DNA from: Ulvibacterium marinum
GTDB taxonomy: Bacteria > Bacteroidota > Bacteroidia > Flavobacteriales > Flavobacteriaceae
Direction of reading: 5' to 3'
DNA length: 64,000 nucleotides
Assembly: GCF_003626755.1 (NCBI RefSeq)
Contig: NZ_RBCJ01000001.1
Span: forward strand, 248,001-312,000
Positions 19,255 through 29,081 of the stretch are shown piece after piece. The notes below the pieces were generated by a model. It ran no database searches. It was not told where the DNA came from and saw only the letters and a program-made list of their open reading frames with translations. The first letter of the stretch is position 1. Every line of letters starts with the position of its first letter. The position numbers and the translations under genes are program-made.

Positions 19255-20880
19255 TTAAAGACTCAATGCACTGAAGGAAACCATAATATATATAACTATC
19301 AATACCACACCTACAGATGCGATAATATCCCAAACCGTATAGCTGTTCTTATTCTCAGTCTTTTGCTGGCCCGTTACGGTACCGAACGTCAGTCCCGCCA
19401 ATTGTTTTTGGGATGGGGCAGGATAGAACATACTAACGCTAATAGCTATGGCAATACACATGGCAAAGAAATAGGCTCCGAATACCAGCCAATTGATATC
19501 CGCGATAGTAAAAAGGAAACTGCCTTCGGCAAAACTCGATTTCAAGATTTCCAAGGTCAACTTTGAAAAACCGATAATAAATCCCCCGATTAATGTAGCT
19601 ATAGCCCCATTGGCATTGATCCGCTTGTAAAAGATTCCCAGTAAAAACACTGCTGCAATTGGAGGTGATATATAGGCTTGTACATTTTGAAGGTATTCGT
19701 ACAATCCATCTGACAGCGTAGTAATAATAGGAATCCATAATAAGCCCAATCCGACCACAAAAAAAGTGGCTATACGCCCTGTCTTTACCAATTCTTCCTC
19801 TGGTTTCTCTGGTTTCAATTTTTTGTAAATATCCAGGGTAAACAAAGTGGAACAAGAATTAAAAACAGAGGCCAGGGAACTCATGAGGGCGGCCAGCAAT
19901 CCTGCTGCCACAAGACCTCTTAACCCTGATGGCATTAGATTACTCATTAATACAGGAAAGGCTTCATCCGGACTGTCCCAATCCAATCTCCCTTGCATTT
20001 TTAACCCCAAGGCAATAACGCCAGGGATTAAGAATAGGAATACCGGCATCAATTTTAACAGCGCACCGAAAATACTACCTCTGCGACCCTCTTTTATGTT
20101 CTTGGCCGTCAATACACGTTGCACTATGACCTGATCGGTACACCAATACCAAATCCCAACTACGGTACTTGTAATAAAAAGGGGCAGCCAAGGATAATCG
20201 GGATCAGAATTGGGTCGCCACATATTAAAGTAATCGGCGCCAACGGTTTCTTTGAGTTCACCCCATCCTCCAACAGCATCCAAACCCAAAAACGTCAGAA
20301 TTCCGGCACCTAATACCAGTACGATAGCTTGAATGGTTTCGGTATATACTACGGCTCGCATGCCGCCCAAAACGGTATAGAGACCTGTAAGCACCACAGT
20401 GGCCACAGCGCCTATCCAAAAGGGGATTCCTAATAAGGCAGAGACCACTACCCCACCAGCATAGATGGTTACGGAAACCTTGGTCAAAATGTAGGCGATC
20501 AACGAAACTACGGACAGTACCCACCTGGAGCGTGCATCAAATCTTTTTTCCAGAAACTCCGGCATGGTAAAAACCCCGCTCCTGGCATAGAACGGAAGAA
20601 ATACCCACCCTAACATCAATACCAGCCAAGCGTGCAGTTCATAAATTAGCAATGGCATCTTATCTCCTGCCCCATTGCCTGCAAGACCCACCACATGCTC
20701 GGAACCTATGTTGGAGGCGAAAATGGAGGCGCCTACCATAAACCAACCGATGTTTCGACCGGCTAAAAAATAGTCTTCGGTGTTCTTTTGCTTCTGCATT
20801 ATGACCCACCAAGCCACTCCGAGCAAGACCATAAAATAACCGGCAATGACGACCCAATCCAATGTATCCAATCCTTTCAT
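19255..20880 (-). CDS. SLC5/SSS sodium:sugar symporter (SGLT-like)
   Basis: A 541-residue inner-membrane sodium:solute symporter with 13-14 predicted helices. The motif W-Y-W-C-T-D-Q-V-I-V-Q-R (about residues 244-255) is the hallmark of the vSGLT-like sugar branch. Y-F-L-A-G-R-N-I-G-W near the N-terminus is the SSS signature start. By family it should import a hexose or related sugar with Na+. It lies between the aminotransferase (265-base gap upstream) and the susCD pair on the same strand. It could therefore carry the sugar released after SusCD import, or be unrelated to the 2-hydroxyacid genes. It differs from the second SSS protein at 35962-37560, which lacks the W-C-T-D-Q form. Confidence 0.9.
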   Translation of the reverse strand: MKGLDTLDWVVIAGYFMVLLGVAWWVIMQKQKNTEDYFLAGRNIGWFMVGASIFASNIGSEHVVGLAGNGAGDKMPLLIYELHAWLVLMLGWVFLPFYARSGVFTMPEFLEKRFDARSRWVLSVVSLIAYILTKVSVTIYAGGVVVSALLGIPFWIGAVATVVLTGLYTVLGGMRAVVYTETIQAIVLVLGAGILTFLGLDAVGGWGELKETVGADYFNMWRPNSDPDYPWLPLFITSTVVGIWYWCTDQVIVQRVLTAKNIKEGRRGSIFGALLKLMPVFLFLIPGVIALGLKMQGRLDWDSPDEAFPVLMSNLMPSGLRGLVAAGLLAALMSSLASVFNSCSTLFTLDIYKKLKPEKPEEELVKTGRIATFFVVGLGLLWIPIITTLSDGLYEYLQNVQAYISPPIAAVFLLGIFYKRINANGAIATLIGGFIIGFSKLTLEILKSSFAEGSFLFTIADINWLVFGAYFFAMCIAIAISVSMFYPAPSQKQLAGLTFGTVTGQQKTENKNSYTVWDIIASVGVVLIVIYIMVSFSALSL

Positions 20881-21145
20881 ATATTTATTTTAGTTGGTTG
20901 TTCAGTATTCAATTTCATTGGCTTTCAAAATGGCGGCATAACCTTTCCATAAAACGAGCATGGCATGGGGATTCTCCGAGAATTCATTAAGAAGGGCATA
21001 CGATGTCCCTCGTACATCTACCGTCATATAGGGTTAATCCCTCTTAGTAATCCTAGGCATGCTAGCTAAACTGGTTCTTTGAAGGGTCATAATACTTTCT
21101 TGCTTCAAACGCTTTTGGGATAGTTTGTGGAAAAAAATCAAGATT

Positions 21146-22261
21146 CTATAGAATTATATTCTTCAATGCGGCCAATAACATATTCACATGATTGGCATCG
21201 GAGCTTTCACCCATTAGACCTATCCGCCATATTTTTCCCGCAAAGGGACCGAGACCTCCCCCTATCTCAATATTGTATTCTTCCAACAGACGTTTTCGAA
21301 CGGTTAAATCATCAATCCCCTCAGGAATCCGTACAGCGTTCAACATGGGTAGACGGTACTGCTCTTCTACCAGAAATTTAAACCCCATACTTTCCAGTCC
21401 ATCCCGTAGGAGTTCATGGTTTTTTCGGTGACGTGCAAAGCGGTTTTCCAAACCTTCTTCAAGAACAATCCGTAAGGCCTCGCGCATGGCATACATAGAC
21501 GATATGGGAGCCGTATGGTGGTATGCCCTTTTGGCTCCGGCCCAGTAATTCTTCACCAAGGACAAGTCCAAAAACCAGCTCTGTACCTTGGTCTTTCGGT
21601 TGTCCAATGCATCTATAGCCGCTTGGCTAAAGGTAACTGGGGACAATCCCGGAGGAGCACTCAAGCATTTTTGGCTTCCAGAGTATAGGGCATCGATACC
21701 CCATTCGTCCACTTTCAATTCCGTACCACAATACGAGGTCACCGCATCTACAACGAACAAAGCTCCGGCCGCTTTCGTCAACCTACTTATTTCTTCCAAA
21801 GGTTGTAAAACACCTGTTGATGTTTCAGCATGTACAATGGCCAACAACTTTGGGTTGCAGTTCTCCAATGCAATCTTCACATCCTCTATTTCTATTGGGC
21901 TTCCCCAGTCAGCCTCAACCTTGATTGCCTTAGCACCGCAGCGCTCTGCAATATCGGCCATACGGTTCCCAAAAACGCCATGTATACAAATTACCGCTTC
22001 ATCACCCGGCTCCAACAGGTTTACCAGACAGGTCTCCATGCCAGCACTTCCCGGAGCGGAGACTACAAAAGTCAACGGGTTTTTGGTTTGCAGGGTCTCC
22101 TGTGTCATAGTTTTTATATCGTCCATTACCTCCAAAAACTCAGGATCAAGATGTCCTACCAATGGTGTGGCCATGGCCCTTAATACCCTTGGATGTACGT
22201 CACTTGGCCCTGGACCCATTAGTACCCTAGTACTCGTTTTCATTTCATCGATTTTTCCCAT
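21146..22261 (-). CDS. Class V aminotransferase, alanine/serine-glyoxylate aminotransferase type
   Basis: A 371-residue PLP enzyme of the AGXT/SPT group, of normal length. Key pieces are M-G-P-G-P-S-D-V-H-P-R-V near the N-terminus, S-A-P-G-S-A-G-M-E for phosphate binding, F-V-V-D-A-V-T-S with the PLP-nitrogen Asp, and S-G-S-Q-K-C-L-S-A-P-P-G with the Schiff-base Lys. These enzymes convert glyoxylate to glycine using alanine or serine as amino donor. A second in-frame ATG at 22243 gives the more common N-terminus M-K-T-S-T and may be the true start. It lies 52 bases downstream of the FAD/Fe-S 2-hydroxyacid dehydrogenase, which suggests it handles the glyoxylate made from glycolate. Donor specificity is not resolved. 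Confidence 0.88.
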   Translation of the reverse strand: MGKIDEMKTSTRVLMGPGPSDVHPRVLRAMATPLVGHLDPEFLEVMDDIKTMTQETLQTKNPLTFVVSAPGSAGMETCLVNLLEPGDEAVICIHGVFGNRMADIAERCGAKAIKVEADWGSPIEIEDVKIALENCNPKLLAIVHAETSTGVLQPLEEISRLTKAAGALFVVDAVTSYCGTELKVDEWGIDALYSGSQKCLSAPPGLSPVTFSQAAIDALDNRKTKVQSWFLDLSLVKNYWAGAKRAYHHTAPISSMYAMREALRIVLEEGLENRFARHRKNHELLRDGLESMGFKFLVEEQYRLPMLNAVRIPEGIDDLTVRKRLLEEYNIEIGGGLGPFAGKIWRIGLMGESSDANHVNMLLAALKNIIL

Positions 22262-22313
22262 TGTGATAATTTTCGTTTTTCTAAGGATGGTTTATAACGT
22301 GTTCTGAAATATA

Positions 22314-25184
22314 TCAATTATTTTTTACGGCTCGTATGGCCTCAACAAAATGTTTAGGTGTTGCCTCCGTGAAATGTTGTATCTGGTGACGACAACTAAA
22401 TCCGCAGGCCACAATTTCGTGGTCTTTTTGTAAATTTTTTATCGCCGGAAACAGAATTTCATTTCCAATTTTTTCAGAAAGGGCGTAATGTTCTTTCTCG
22501 TAGCCAAAAGAACCGGCCATGCCACAACAACCTGATCGTATTTCTTGGATTTCTTTTACCGAATCCCTTAATAATGTCTTCATCGCATTGGTGCCATATA
22601 ATGCTTTTTGATGGCAATGTCCATGAATTGCCATGGCTCCGGATATGGGTTCAAAACGCACATTCAAATGGCCCTTTTCCAATTCATCGCTCAAAAACAC
22701 ATCGATCATCATAACGCCATTTTTCAGTTGTTCCGCCGTATCCGTATTGGTTATCGTATCCGGCAGGTCATCGTTTAGCGCCGAAGCACAGCTAGGCTCG
22801 CAGACCACCACCTTTAATCCTTGCTCCAGGAATTTTTTTAATCTATCTATTGTTTTTGCACCGTCCCTTTTTGCATCCCGCAAAAAACCATGGGAGATTT
22901 TCGGTCGCTGGCAGCAACCCACATTGGCCAAGATAACCTCATATCCACAAGAATTTAAAAGTTTAAGGGCAGAGATACCCACTTGAGGTTCATGATAATT
23001 CAAATAGGTATCTGCAAAAAGCACCACTTTTTTATCGCCCTTATTTGTTTTATGGGCATGTTTTGCAAACCATTTGTAAAAGGGTAGTTCTGCAAAACCG
23101 GGTAGTTTCCTTCGCTTATCGAATTTAGCGGTATGTTCCAAAATCGACCGGAACAGAACGGTCTTTTGAAGATTGTTGATTATACTTGCCTTCCATCCGG
23201 ATATGTTCGCCGCGGCCTTTGCAGAATCACGAATCAATCTATCCCTGAAGGAAATACCATGTTCGTCATAATACATTTGTAGGCTATCGCTTTTCATCTT
23301 CGCCATATCCACATTGCTGGGACATTCGGATTTACAGGCTTTACAGGAAAGGCAAAGGTCCATGACCTCATGAAGACGCTGGCTGGCCAAACCTTCCTCT
23401 CCGAATTGATTGGACATCGCCAAGCGAAGTGCATTGGCCCTACCTCTTGTTGAATGCTCTTCATCCCTTGTGGCCTTGAAACTTGGGCACATGGTTCCAC
23501 CGATTAACTTTCGGCATTCCCCAACCCCGGTACACATATGCACTGAGGCCCCAAACCCTCCTTCAACCTCATATTGATATTCAGTTTTTATAGCTTGGTC
23601 CTGATAAGCCGTCCCATACCGCAAATTGTGTTCTATAGTCTGTGCCTCTATAATTTTGCCGGGATTCATCAAATTATCCGGATCGAATAGCTTTTTGATG
23701 TCCAAAAAAGCTTTGTATAAGGTTTTACCAAAAAAACGTTTATTATAGGCACTCCTTACCAAGCCGTCTCCATGTTCCCCACTCCAAGACCCCTTGTATT
23801 TCATCACCAGTTTAAAAGTATCTTCTGTGATCGCTTTCAGCCTTTGGATATCCTCTTCCAATCTAAGATCCAATATGGGGCGTACGTGAATTACCCCAAC
23901 ACTGGCATGTGCGTACATAGCTGCCTCTGTTTCGTGCTTTTTACATATTTTCAAAACCTGATCGATATACTCTGGTAAGTGTTGGGACGGTATTCCAGCA
24001 TCCTCTATAAACGCCAAGGGCTTTTTGTTGCCTTTAAGTCCCAACATCAACCCCAGGCCTTTTTTACGGATGACCCATACATCTTCGTAAGCTTCTCCCT
24101 CGGGAAAAATTGGGTAGGCATAACCAAAGCCGTTGGCCTTTAATTGTGTTATCATTTGTCGCGGTCTCTCCATCACATCATCCAAGGTGTCCCCATAAAA
24201 TTCCACAATTAATATAGCTTCCGGGTTTCCTTCCAAAAAGTGACAATGGTGTTTTGTAGTGAGGTTCTCCCTGCTAAGGCCAATAACCGTTTTATCCAAT
24301 ATCTCAATAGCAGAAGGGGTAAAGGGCAACATGGATTCTACAGCAGATATGGCTTCCAAAATTTCCGCAAAATGTACTACGCAAACCGATTTGTGTTTGG
24401 GCAGGTCTACAAGATTAAGCTTAAGCTCCAAGGTGGTTGCCAAAGTGCCTTCACTACCACAAATCAATTTGCTCAAGTTCCATTGGTCGGTATACACGAA
24501 TTCGTCTAAATTGTATCCCCCCACTCTTCGCATTACCTTGGGAAAGCGTTCCTTGATTTCTTTGGAATGAGCATCGACCAATCTTTTGAAGGAGGTATAG
24601 ATTTCCCCTTCCCGATTGTTTTTCGCCGCTTTTTCATCATATTCTTCCGGTGAGCAGTTTTTTAGATGTAAGATGGTTCCATCCACCAGCAATACCGTAG
24701 CCTCTAAAACGTGATCCACGGTCTTACCAAACAAAATACTTTTGGTGCCCGAGGAATTGTTGCCGACCATTCCCCCTACGTTTGCCCTACTTCCCGTAGC
24801 GGGATCCGGTGCAAAATGCAATCCGTAATGTTTTAATTCTGCATTAAGGTTATCCCTGACCAGGCCCGGTTGCACCCGTACCCATTTTTCCGACTCGTTT
24901 ACTTCCAGGAGTGCGTTCATGTATTTGGAAAAATCCAAAATGATGGATCTGCCTACGGTCTGTCCGGCCAAGCTGGTTCCTGCTCCCCTGGGAAGTATGC
25001 TGATCTTATTCTTTTGCGCAATAGCAACAGTACTTTTTACATCTTCGGCATCCATCGGCAAGACTATTGCGATAGGCTTTATCTGGTAGATACTGGCATC
25101 GGTGGCGTACATGCCCAAAGAGTAATCATCTACCAGTACTTCTCCCTTTATCGATTTATCCAAACTATCAAAAATAGCCTTCAT
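22314..25184 (-). CDS. Fused FAD-binding / Fe-S 2-hydroxyacid dehydrogenase (glycolate oxidase or D-lactate dehydrogenase type)
   Basis: A 956-residue fusion. The N-terminal half (about 1-470) is a FAD_binding_4/FAD-oxidase_C flavoprotein: P-R-G-A-G-T-S-L-A-G-Q, G-G-M-V-G-N-N-S-S-G-T, G-S-E-G-T-L, H-A-S-V-G-V-I-H-V-R-P and G-E-H-G-D-G. The second half has two Cys-rich [4Fe-4S] motifs, one near residues 550-570 (C-T-G-V-G-E-C … M-C-P-S) and one near 611 (C-L-S-C-K-A-C-K-S-E-C-P). CCG-type Cys clusters follow (G-C-C-Q-R-P; S-G-C-C-G-M-A-G-S-F). It thus joins in one chain what GlcD and GlcF do separately. It should oxidise glycolate, D-lactate or D-2-hydroxyglutarate and pass electrons to quinone. 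The permease 15 bases upstream and the glyoxylate aminotransferase downstream favour glycolate; D-lactate or 2-hydroxyglutarate (YdiJ-like) remain possible. Confidence 0.9.
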   Translation of the reverse strand: MKAIFDSLDKSIKGEVLVDDYSLGMYATDASIYQIKPIAIVLPMDAEDVKSTVAIAQKNKISILPRGAGTSLAGQTVGRSIILDFSKYMNALLEVNESEKWVRVQPGLVRDNLNAELKHYGLHFAPDPATGSRANVGGMVGNNSSGTKSILFGKTVDHVLEATVLLVDGTILHLKNCSPEEYDEKAAKNNREGEIYTSFKRLVDAHSKEIKERFPKVMRRVGGYNLDEFVYTDQWNLSKLICGSEGTLATTLELKLNLVDLPKHKSVCVVHFAEILEAISAVESMLPFTPSAIEILDKTVIGLSRENLTTKHHCHFLEGNPEAILIVEFYGDTLDDVMERPRQMITQLKANGFGYAYPIFPEGEAYEDVWVIRKKGLGLMLGLKGNKKPLAFIEDAGIPSQHLPEYIDQVLKICKKHETEAAMYAHASVGVIHVRPILDLRLEEDIQRLKAITEDTFKLVMKYKGSWSGEHGDGLVRSAYNKRFFGKTLYKAFLDIKKLFDPDNLMNPGKIIEAQTIEHNLRYGTAYQDQAIKTEYQYEVEGGFGASVHMCTGVGECRKLIGGTMCPSFKATRDEEHSTRGRANALRLAMSNQFGEEGLASQRLHEVMDLCLSCKACKSECPSNVDMAKMKSDSLQMYYDEHGISFRDRLIRDSAKAAANISGWKASIINNLQKTVLFRSILEHTAKFDKRRKLPGFAELPFYKWFAKHAHKTNKGDKKVVLFADTYLNYHEPQVGISALKLLNSCGYEVILANVGCCQRPKISHGFLRDAKRDGAKTIDRLKKFLEQGLKVVVCEPSCASALNDDLPDTITNTDTAEQLKNGVMMIDVFLSDELEKGHLNVRFEPISGAMAIHGHCHQKALYGTNAMKTLLRDSVKEIQEIRSGCCGMAGSFGYEKEHYALSEKIGNEILFPAIKNLQKDHEIVACGFSCRHQIQHFTEATPKHFVEAIRAVKNN

Positions 25185-25199
25185 CCCAATAATGTCATT

Positions 25200-26864
25200 T
25201 TATCCAATAAATATAAGTCCCAACAGACCAACCACCAACAAATAATATAGGGTGGGTATAATGGTCCTACGTAGAACCATGCCTTCCTTTCCAAGAAAGC
25301 CTACAGTGGCCGAAGCCGCTACTACATTGTGAATCGCAATCATGTTGCCTGCCGCCGCACCGACTGCCTGCAGTGCCAATACTACAAAAGAAGGCATTGC
25401 CAATTTAGCCGCTACCCCAAACTGGAACAGTCCGAACATAAGGTTGCTTACCGTATTGCTCCCCGCAATAAAGGCGCCCAATGCACCGATGGTAGGAGCG
25501 AACATCGGATAAATATGGCCTACGGTATCCGCAACCCACTCCGCCATCGCAATGGGCATACCCGGAATACCGGCGGAGTTTGTTCCCGAATTGATATAGA
25601 TACGGACCATGGGTACCGTAAAAACAAGTACAAAGCCAGCACCCAATAGCATTTTTGCACTGTCTTTAAAAGCAATCCGAACCTTGTCCAATTTCATGTT
25701 GTGCAAGCCTATAGTAATCATTCCCGCCACTAGTAAAATAGTACCGGGTAAATAGAAGGGGCTACTGGATGCCGAGATAGAGGTGCCCAAAATTTCAGTC
25801 CAAATTATCTTTATATCGCTAAGCCAGCCCTTTAATGGTAATTGCGGAAGTCTGGACAATACCAAGAGAGCTGCCATCACGAGATAGGGAATCCATGCCT
25901 TGGCCAATGACATCTTTTTCCTGCCGTTATCATCCTTCAATTTCACGTTCAAAGTGCCGAACCAAGTTGAAGGCCAGTTCTTTTCGGCATCAAACTCCCA
26001 TATCTTTTTTGGAACCAAAAAACCTCGTTTTGCAGCAACCGTTACAATAGGAATAGCAACCAAAGCCCCTAATAAAGATGGAAACTCAGGCCCTAAAAAG
26101 AGGCCTGTAAGCACATAAGGAACCGTAAATGCAAGTCCTCCAAAAATGGTGAAGGGCAGTATCTGCAATCCTTCCTTCCAAGATTTGTTCTTCCCAAAAA
26201 AACGGGTCATCATACAGACCATTAGTGTTGGTATTAGGGTTCCGGTTATGCCATGTAGGAGCACTACTTCGGAGGTAACCAGTTGTATATAATCGGAAAG
26301 TTCAAGACCTGTAGAGGCCAGTTTGGCGTCAAATTCGGAACTTTGGATACCTCCGCTTATCCCAACCAAGATAGGAGTCCCCACGGCCCCAAAGGAAACT
26401 GCGGTACTCTGTACCATCATCCCCAACATTACCGCACAAAAGGCCGGAAAGCCTAACCCTACCAATAAGGGCGCTACAATTGCCGCTGGTGTGCCAAAAC
26501 CAGCAGCCCCTTCGATAAAGGAACCGAACAGCCATACAATGATAACAACCTGCACCCTACGATCTTTGGAGATATCGGCAAAGCCTTCACGAATTACAAT
26601 TAGGGCCCTTGAATACTTAAGCAGATTTAAGAGTACGATGGCGCCAAAAACAATGTATAAAATGTCGAAAGTGATGAACAATCCTTGAATTGTAGAGGCT
26701 ATAATATCGATGATAGCTATATCCCAGACTGAAAAAGCGATACCGATAGTGACCAAAAACGAAATGGGCATAGCCCTTTTTGCCGGCATTCTTAATCCTA
26801 CCAAAAGTATAGCGGCCGTAAGAATAGGAACGACCGCTAGAAATGCCAATAAGGATGATGACAT
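25200..26864 (-). CDS. LctP/GlcA family lactate/glycolate permease
   Basis: A 554-residue inner-membrane carrier of the lactate permease family (LctP/LldP/GlcA), with a dozen or more hydrophobic helices. Conserved pieces include G-S-F-I-E-G-A-A-G-F-G-T-P-A-A-I, F-G-A-V-G-T-P and G-A-F-I-A-G-S-N-T-V-S-N-L. The family imports L- or D-lactate and glycolate with protons. It is the first gene of the minus-strand unit whose next member, 15 bases on, is the FAD/Fe-S hydroxyacid dehydrogenase, so the two form an uptake-oxidation pair. It is divergent from the metallophosphoesterase gene, sharing a 247-base region that contains operator site 1. Confidence 0.92.
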   Translation of the reverse strand: MSSSLLAFLAVVPILTAAILLVGLRMPAKRAMPISFLVTIGIAFSVWDIAIIDIIASTIQGLFITFDILYIVFGAIVLLNLLKYSRALIVIREGFADISKDRRVQVVIIVWLFGSFIEGAAGFGTPAAIVAPLLVGLGFPAFCAVMLGMMVQSTAVSFGAVGTPILVGISGGIQSSEFDAKLASTGLELSDYIQLVTSEVVLLHGITGTLIPTLMVCMMTRFFGKNKSWKEGLQILPFTIFGGLAFTVPYVLTGLFLGPEFPSLLGALVAIPIVTVAAKRGFLVPKKIWEFDAEKNWPSTWFGTLNVKLKDDNGRKKMSLAKAWIPYLVMAALLVLSRLPQLPLKGWLSDIKIIWTEILGTSISASSSPFYLPGTILLVAGMITIGLHNMKLDKVRIAFKDSAKMLLGAGFVLVFTVPMVRIYINSGTNSAGIPGMPIAMAEWVADTVGHIYPMFAPTIGALGAFIAGSNTVSNLMFGLFQFGVAAKLAMPSFVVLALQAVGAAAGNMIAIHNVVAASATVGFLGKEGMVLRRTIIPTLYYLLVVGLLGLIFIG

Positions 26865-27017
26865 ATCCAGCTCAGTTTATGTTCTGCAATTTAAACTCTT
26901 GCGATTTGCTTAAAAATAATACAAATAGGACTGGTTTTTGGAAAGTCCTTAAGATTCTTTATTAGCACCCAAGTTCAAGACAAAGAAAATCCGACTATCT
27001 TGGACATCCATTCCATG

Positions 27018-27031
27018 TGCAAACCTTTGCA
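27018..27031 (+). promoter_or_regulatory. LacI-type operator, site 1 (metallophosphoesterase unit)
   Basis: TGCAAACCTTTGCA: hexamer arms TGCAAA and TTTGCA around CC. It lies 80 bases upstream of the metallophosphoesterase ATG and is followed by TAAG, as at site 4. It is in the same orientation relative to its gene as sites 2-4. I infer binding by the LacI-family protein at 42403-43458. Confidence 0.75.
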
Positions 27032-27111
27032 TAAGATCGGCACTGCCATCCTTTCCAGAACCCCTATTTTTATATTGAATTGATACGATGGAAAATTTAT
27101 TTAAATAGGGC

Positions 27112-29064
27112 ATGAACTTCCTAGGAAACACAAAATATCTGCTCCCTTTTATCGTCCTAACAATCGGGATTTCTTGTGCCCCAAAAAAAAGCTTACGTCT
27201 CCAAGAATTACAGATTGCCATAATTGCGGATGCGCACCTTCAGGATGTTTATGGGGAACTTCAGGATAGCGAATATCGCGGTGTAAAAAATCCTAAAAAT
27301 GGAGGTTACGCACTTATCAGGACCATGGGGAGTCAATTGAGGTCTACCCGAATTTTTAACGAAAATTACTTTGCGTTTTTGGCCGCACTTGATGATATAG
27401 CCAAAAGAAATGTGCGCTACGTATTGCTCCCAGGGGATTTCTCTGATGACGGACAGCCTATCCATCTGCGAGGACTAAAACGGATTTTAGAAGATTATTC
27501 CGAACGCCATGGGCTTTCATTCTACTTGATCCATGGCAACCATGATGTTGTGCGGCCATTTAACCGCAAAGATGGAAAAGTCGATTTCCTTGGCGAAGGT
27601 GGCAAGCGGCAACCCATCATGTCGCATTTGCAAATGTATGTAGCCGACACTATCAAAGAACATCCTGTAATAGTTTCAAGGGACATTCAAAATTTAGGGT
27701 ATTACGAAAGTACGAACCACATGGCCGATTTCGGATTTTTCCCCAAAGAAGACCATATCTATTGGGAATCCCCATTTTCTGATTATACCTATGACACCTA
27801 CAATTTCAAGCAGGCCAAAGAACAAGCTTCATTAAAAAATAGAAGCGTTTTACTCCCCCCAAATGATGTCCCTCTTCCGGACACCAGCTATCTGGTAGAA
27901 CCCATTGAAGGGCTCTGGTTGCTTGCCCTTGACGCAAATACCTATCTCAAAAAAGAGAGATCGGGAGAGGAAAACGATTCTAAGGATTATCCCAATACCG
28001 GAATTGGCCATGACAATCTTCTTGAAACTAAAAAATACCTCTTGGACTGGGTGGGAAAAGTGGTGAAAAGTTCGGAAGAACATGGGAAAACACTGATTGC
28101 CTTTAGCCATTATCCAATGGTGGATTTTACAAATGGCGCTACCCCTGAAATTGATAATTTATTGGTCGGTAGCCAAATGCAATTGAGACGGGTTCCCAAT
28201 AACAAAGTAGCCGAACTATTTGCCGATGCAGGCCTAAAGCTCCACTTTGGGGGCCATATACATATAAACGATACGGGAATCACCACCACGGCAAAGGGAA
28301 ATACCTTGGTGAATGTTCAAGTACCTTCCCTGGCAGCCTATAAGCCGGCCTACAAATTGCTTACCCTAAGGGAAAAGGAAATTATGGAGGTTGAGACGAT
28401 AACCTTGGACTCGGTTCCTAGGCTTGATGAATTTTTCAACCTATACGAGCAGGAGCACACATTTTTGAAAAGTATAAGCGACCAAAATACCTGGAACAAA
28501 GCGGTTTTAACTTCAAAAAACTATCATGAGTTTATGACATGGCACTTAAGGGAACTCGTTCGATTACGTTTCCTAAAATCGGAATGGCCATCTGAATTTG
28601 CCTCCTTTCTTTTACCTATTTCCGGTAAGGAATTGTTGGCGCTCTCGCAAACAAATACCTCGGAGCCCCTTGAAGAATCGTTAATAAAAATCAAGAATAA
28701 TCATAACAAAGCTTCGGGTTACTGGATAAAGGCCCGAGAAAGTGCCAACAAGGCAAATCTAGATTTTGATCGGTTCGACGATTGGTCCGGATCTGATCTG
28801 GTATTCGATCTATACCGGCTTAGGAGTGCCGATGAATTGGCCTTCGATGATATTGGCCTAGAACGGCTGGACCAATACCGTCTTATTATCAAATCATTTA
28901 TAAAACAGGGAAAATCAATTTCGGATAATGACCCAATGCTAAGCAGCATGCTGGAGTTGCTAAAAATGTTTCAAAAATTTATGAACGGGGAGCCCTCGGA
29001 TCATTTTCAAATACATCTAAAAACCGGGAAAGTGATACCGTTGAACAACAAACGAACTTATTGA
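27112..29064 (+). CDS. Calcineurin-like metallophosphoesterase lipoprotein
   Basis: A 650-residue exported phosphoesterase. The signal peptide ends at a lipobox-like G-I-S-C. All metal-site blocks of the calcineurin-like fold are present: A-D-A-H, P-G-D-F-S-D-D-G, G-N-H-D, F-S-H-Y-P and G-G-H-I-H. The catalytic domain covers roughly residues 30-420. The last 230 residues are a helical, charged region with no motif I recognise. It should hydrolyse a phosphomonoester or phosphodiester outside the cytoplasm. Its stop is 17 bases before the GH92 ATG, so they form one operon. Operator site 1 lies upstream. In this setting it may remove phosphate from an inositol- or mannose-phosphate; the substrate is inference. 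Confidence 0.88.
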   Translation: MNFLGNTKYLLPFIVLTIGISCAPKKSLRLQELQIAIIADAHLQDVYGELQDSEYRGVKNPKNGGYALIRTMGSQLRSTRIFNENYFAFLAALDDIAKRNVRYVLLPGDFSDDGQPIHLRGLKRILEDYSERHGLSFYLIHGNHDVVRPFNRKDGKVDFLGEGGKRQPIMSHLQMYVADTIKEHPVIVSRDIQNLGYYESTNHMADFGFFPKEDHIYWESPFSDYTYDTYNFKQAKEQASLKNRSVLLPPNDVPLPDTSYLVEPIEGLWLLALDANTYLKKERSGEENDSKDYPNTGIGHDNLLETKKYLLDWVGKVVKSSEEHGKTLIAFSHYPMVDFTNGATPEIDNLLVGSQMQLRRVPNNKVAELFADAGLKLHFGGHIHINDTGITTTAKGNTLVNVQVPSLAAYKPAYKLLTLREKEIMEVETITLDSVPRLDEFFNLYEQEHTFLKSISDQNTWNKAVLTSKNYHEFMTWHLRELVRLRFLKSEWPSEFASFLLPISGKELLALSQTNTSEPLEESLIKIKNNHNKASGYWIKARESANKANLDFDRFDDWSGSDLVFDLYRLRSADELAFDDIGLERLDQYRLIIKSFIKQGKSISDNDPMLSSMLELLKMFQKFMNGEPSDHFQIHLKTGKVIPLNNKRTY

Positions 29065-29081
29065 ACATAAAAACCAATACG

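Noticed and set aside
19084-19566. 160-codon plus-strand ORF reaching into the 814-base gap
   Set aside because: Two thirds of it is antisense to the SGLT-like symporter and the rest is low-complexity AT-rich sequence.
21588-22307. 239-codon plus-strand ORF
   Set aside because: Antisense to the class V aminotransferase, whose active-site motifs are complete.
23050-23075. Partial match to the LacI operator (TGCAAACCATTTG)
   Set aside because: It lies inside the FAD/Fe-S dehydrogenase coding sequence, has a 1-base insertion between the arms and lacks the outer symmetry.
29061-29081. TTG start extending the GH92 gene by 7 codons
   Set aside because: The ATG at 29082 gives a clean signal peptide. 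Similar TTG extensions of iolD, the lacI-family gene and the PLC-AP gene were rejected for the same kind of reason.
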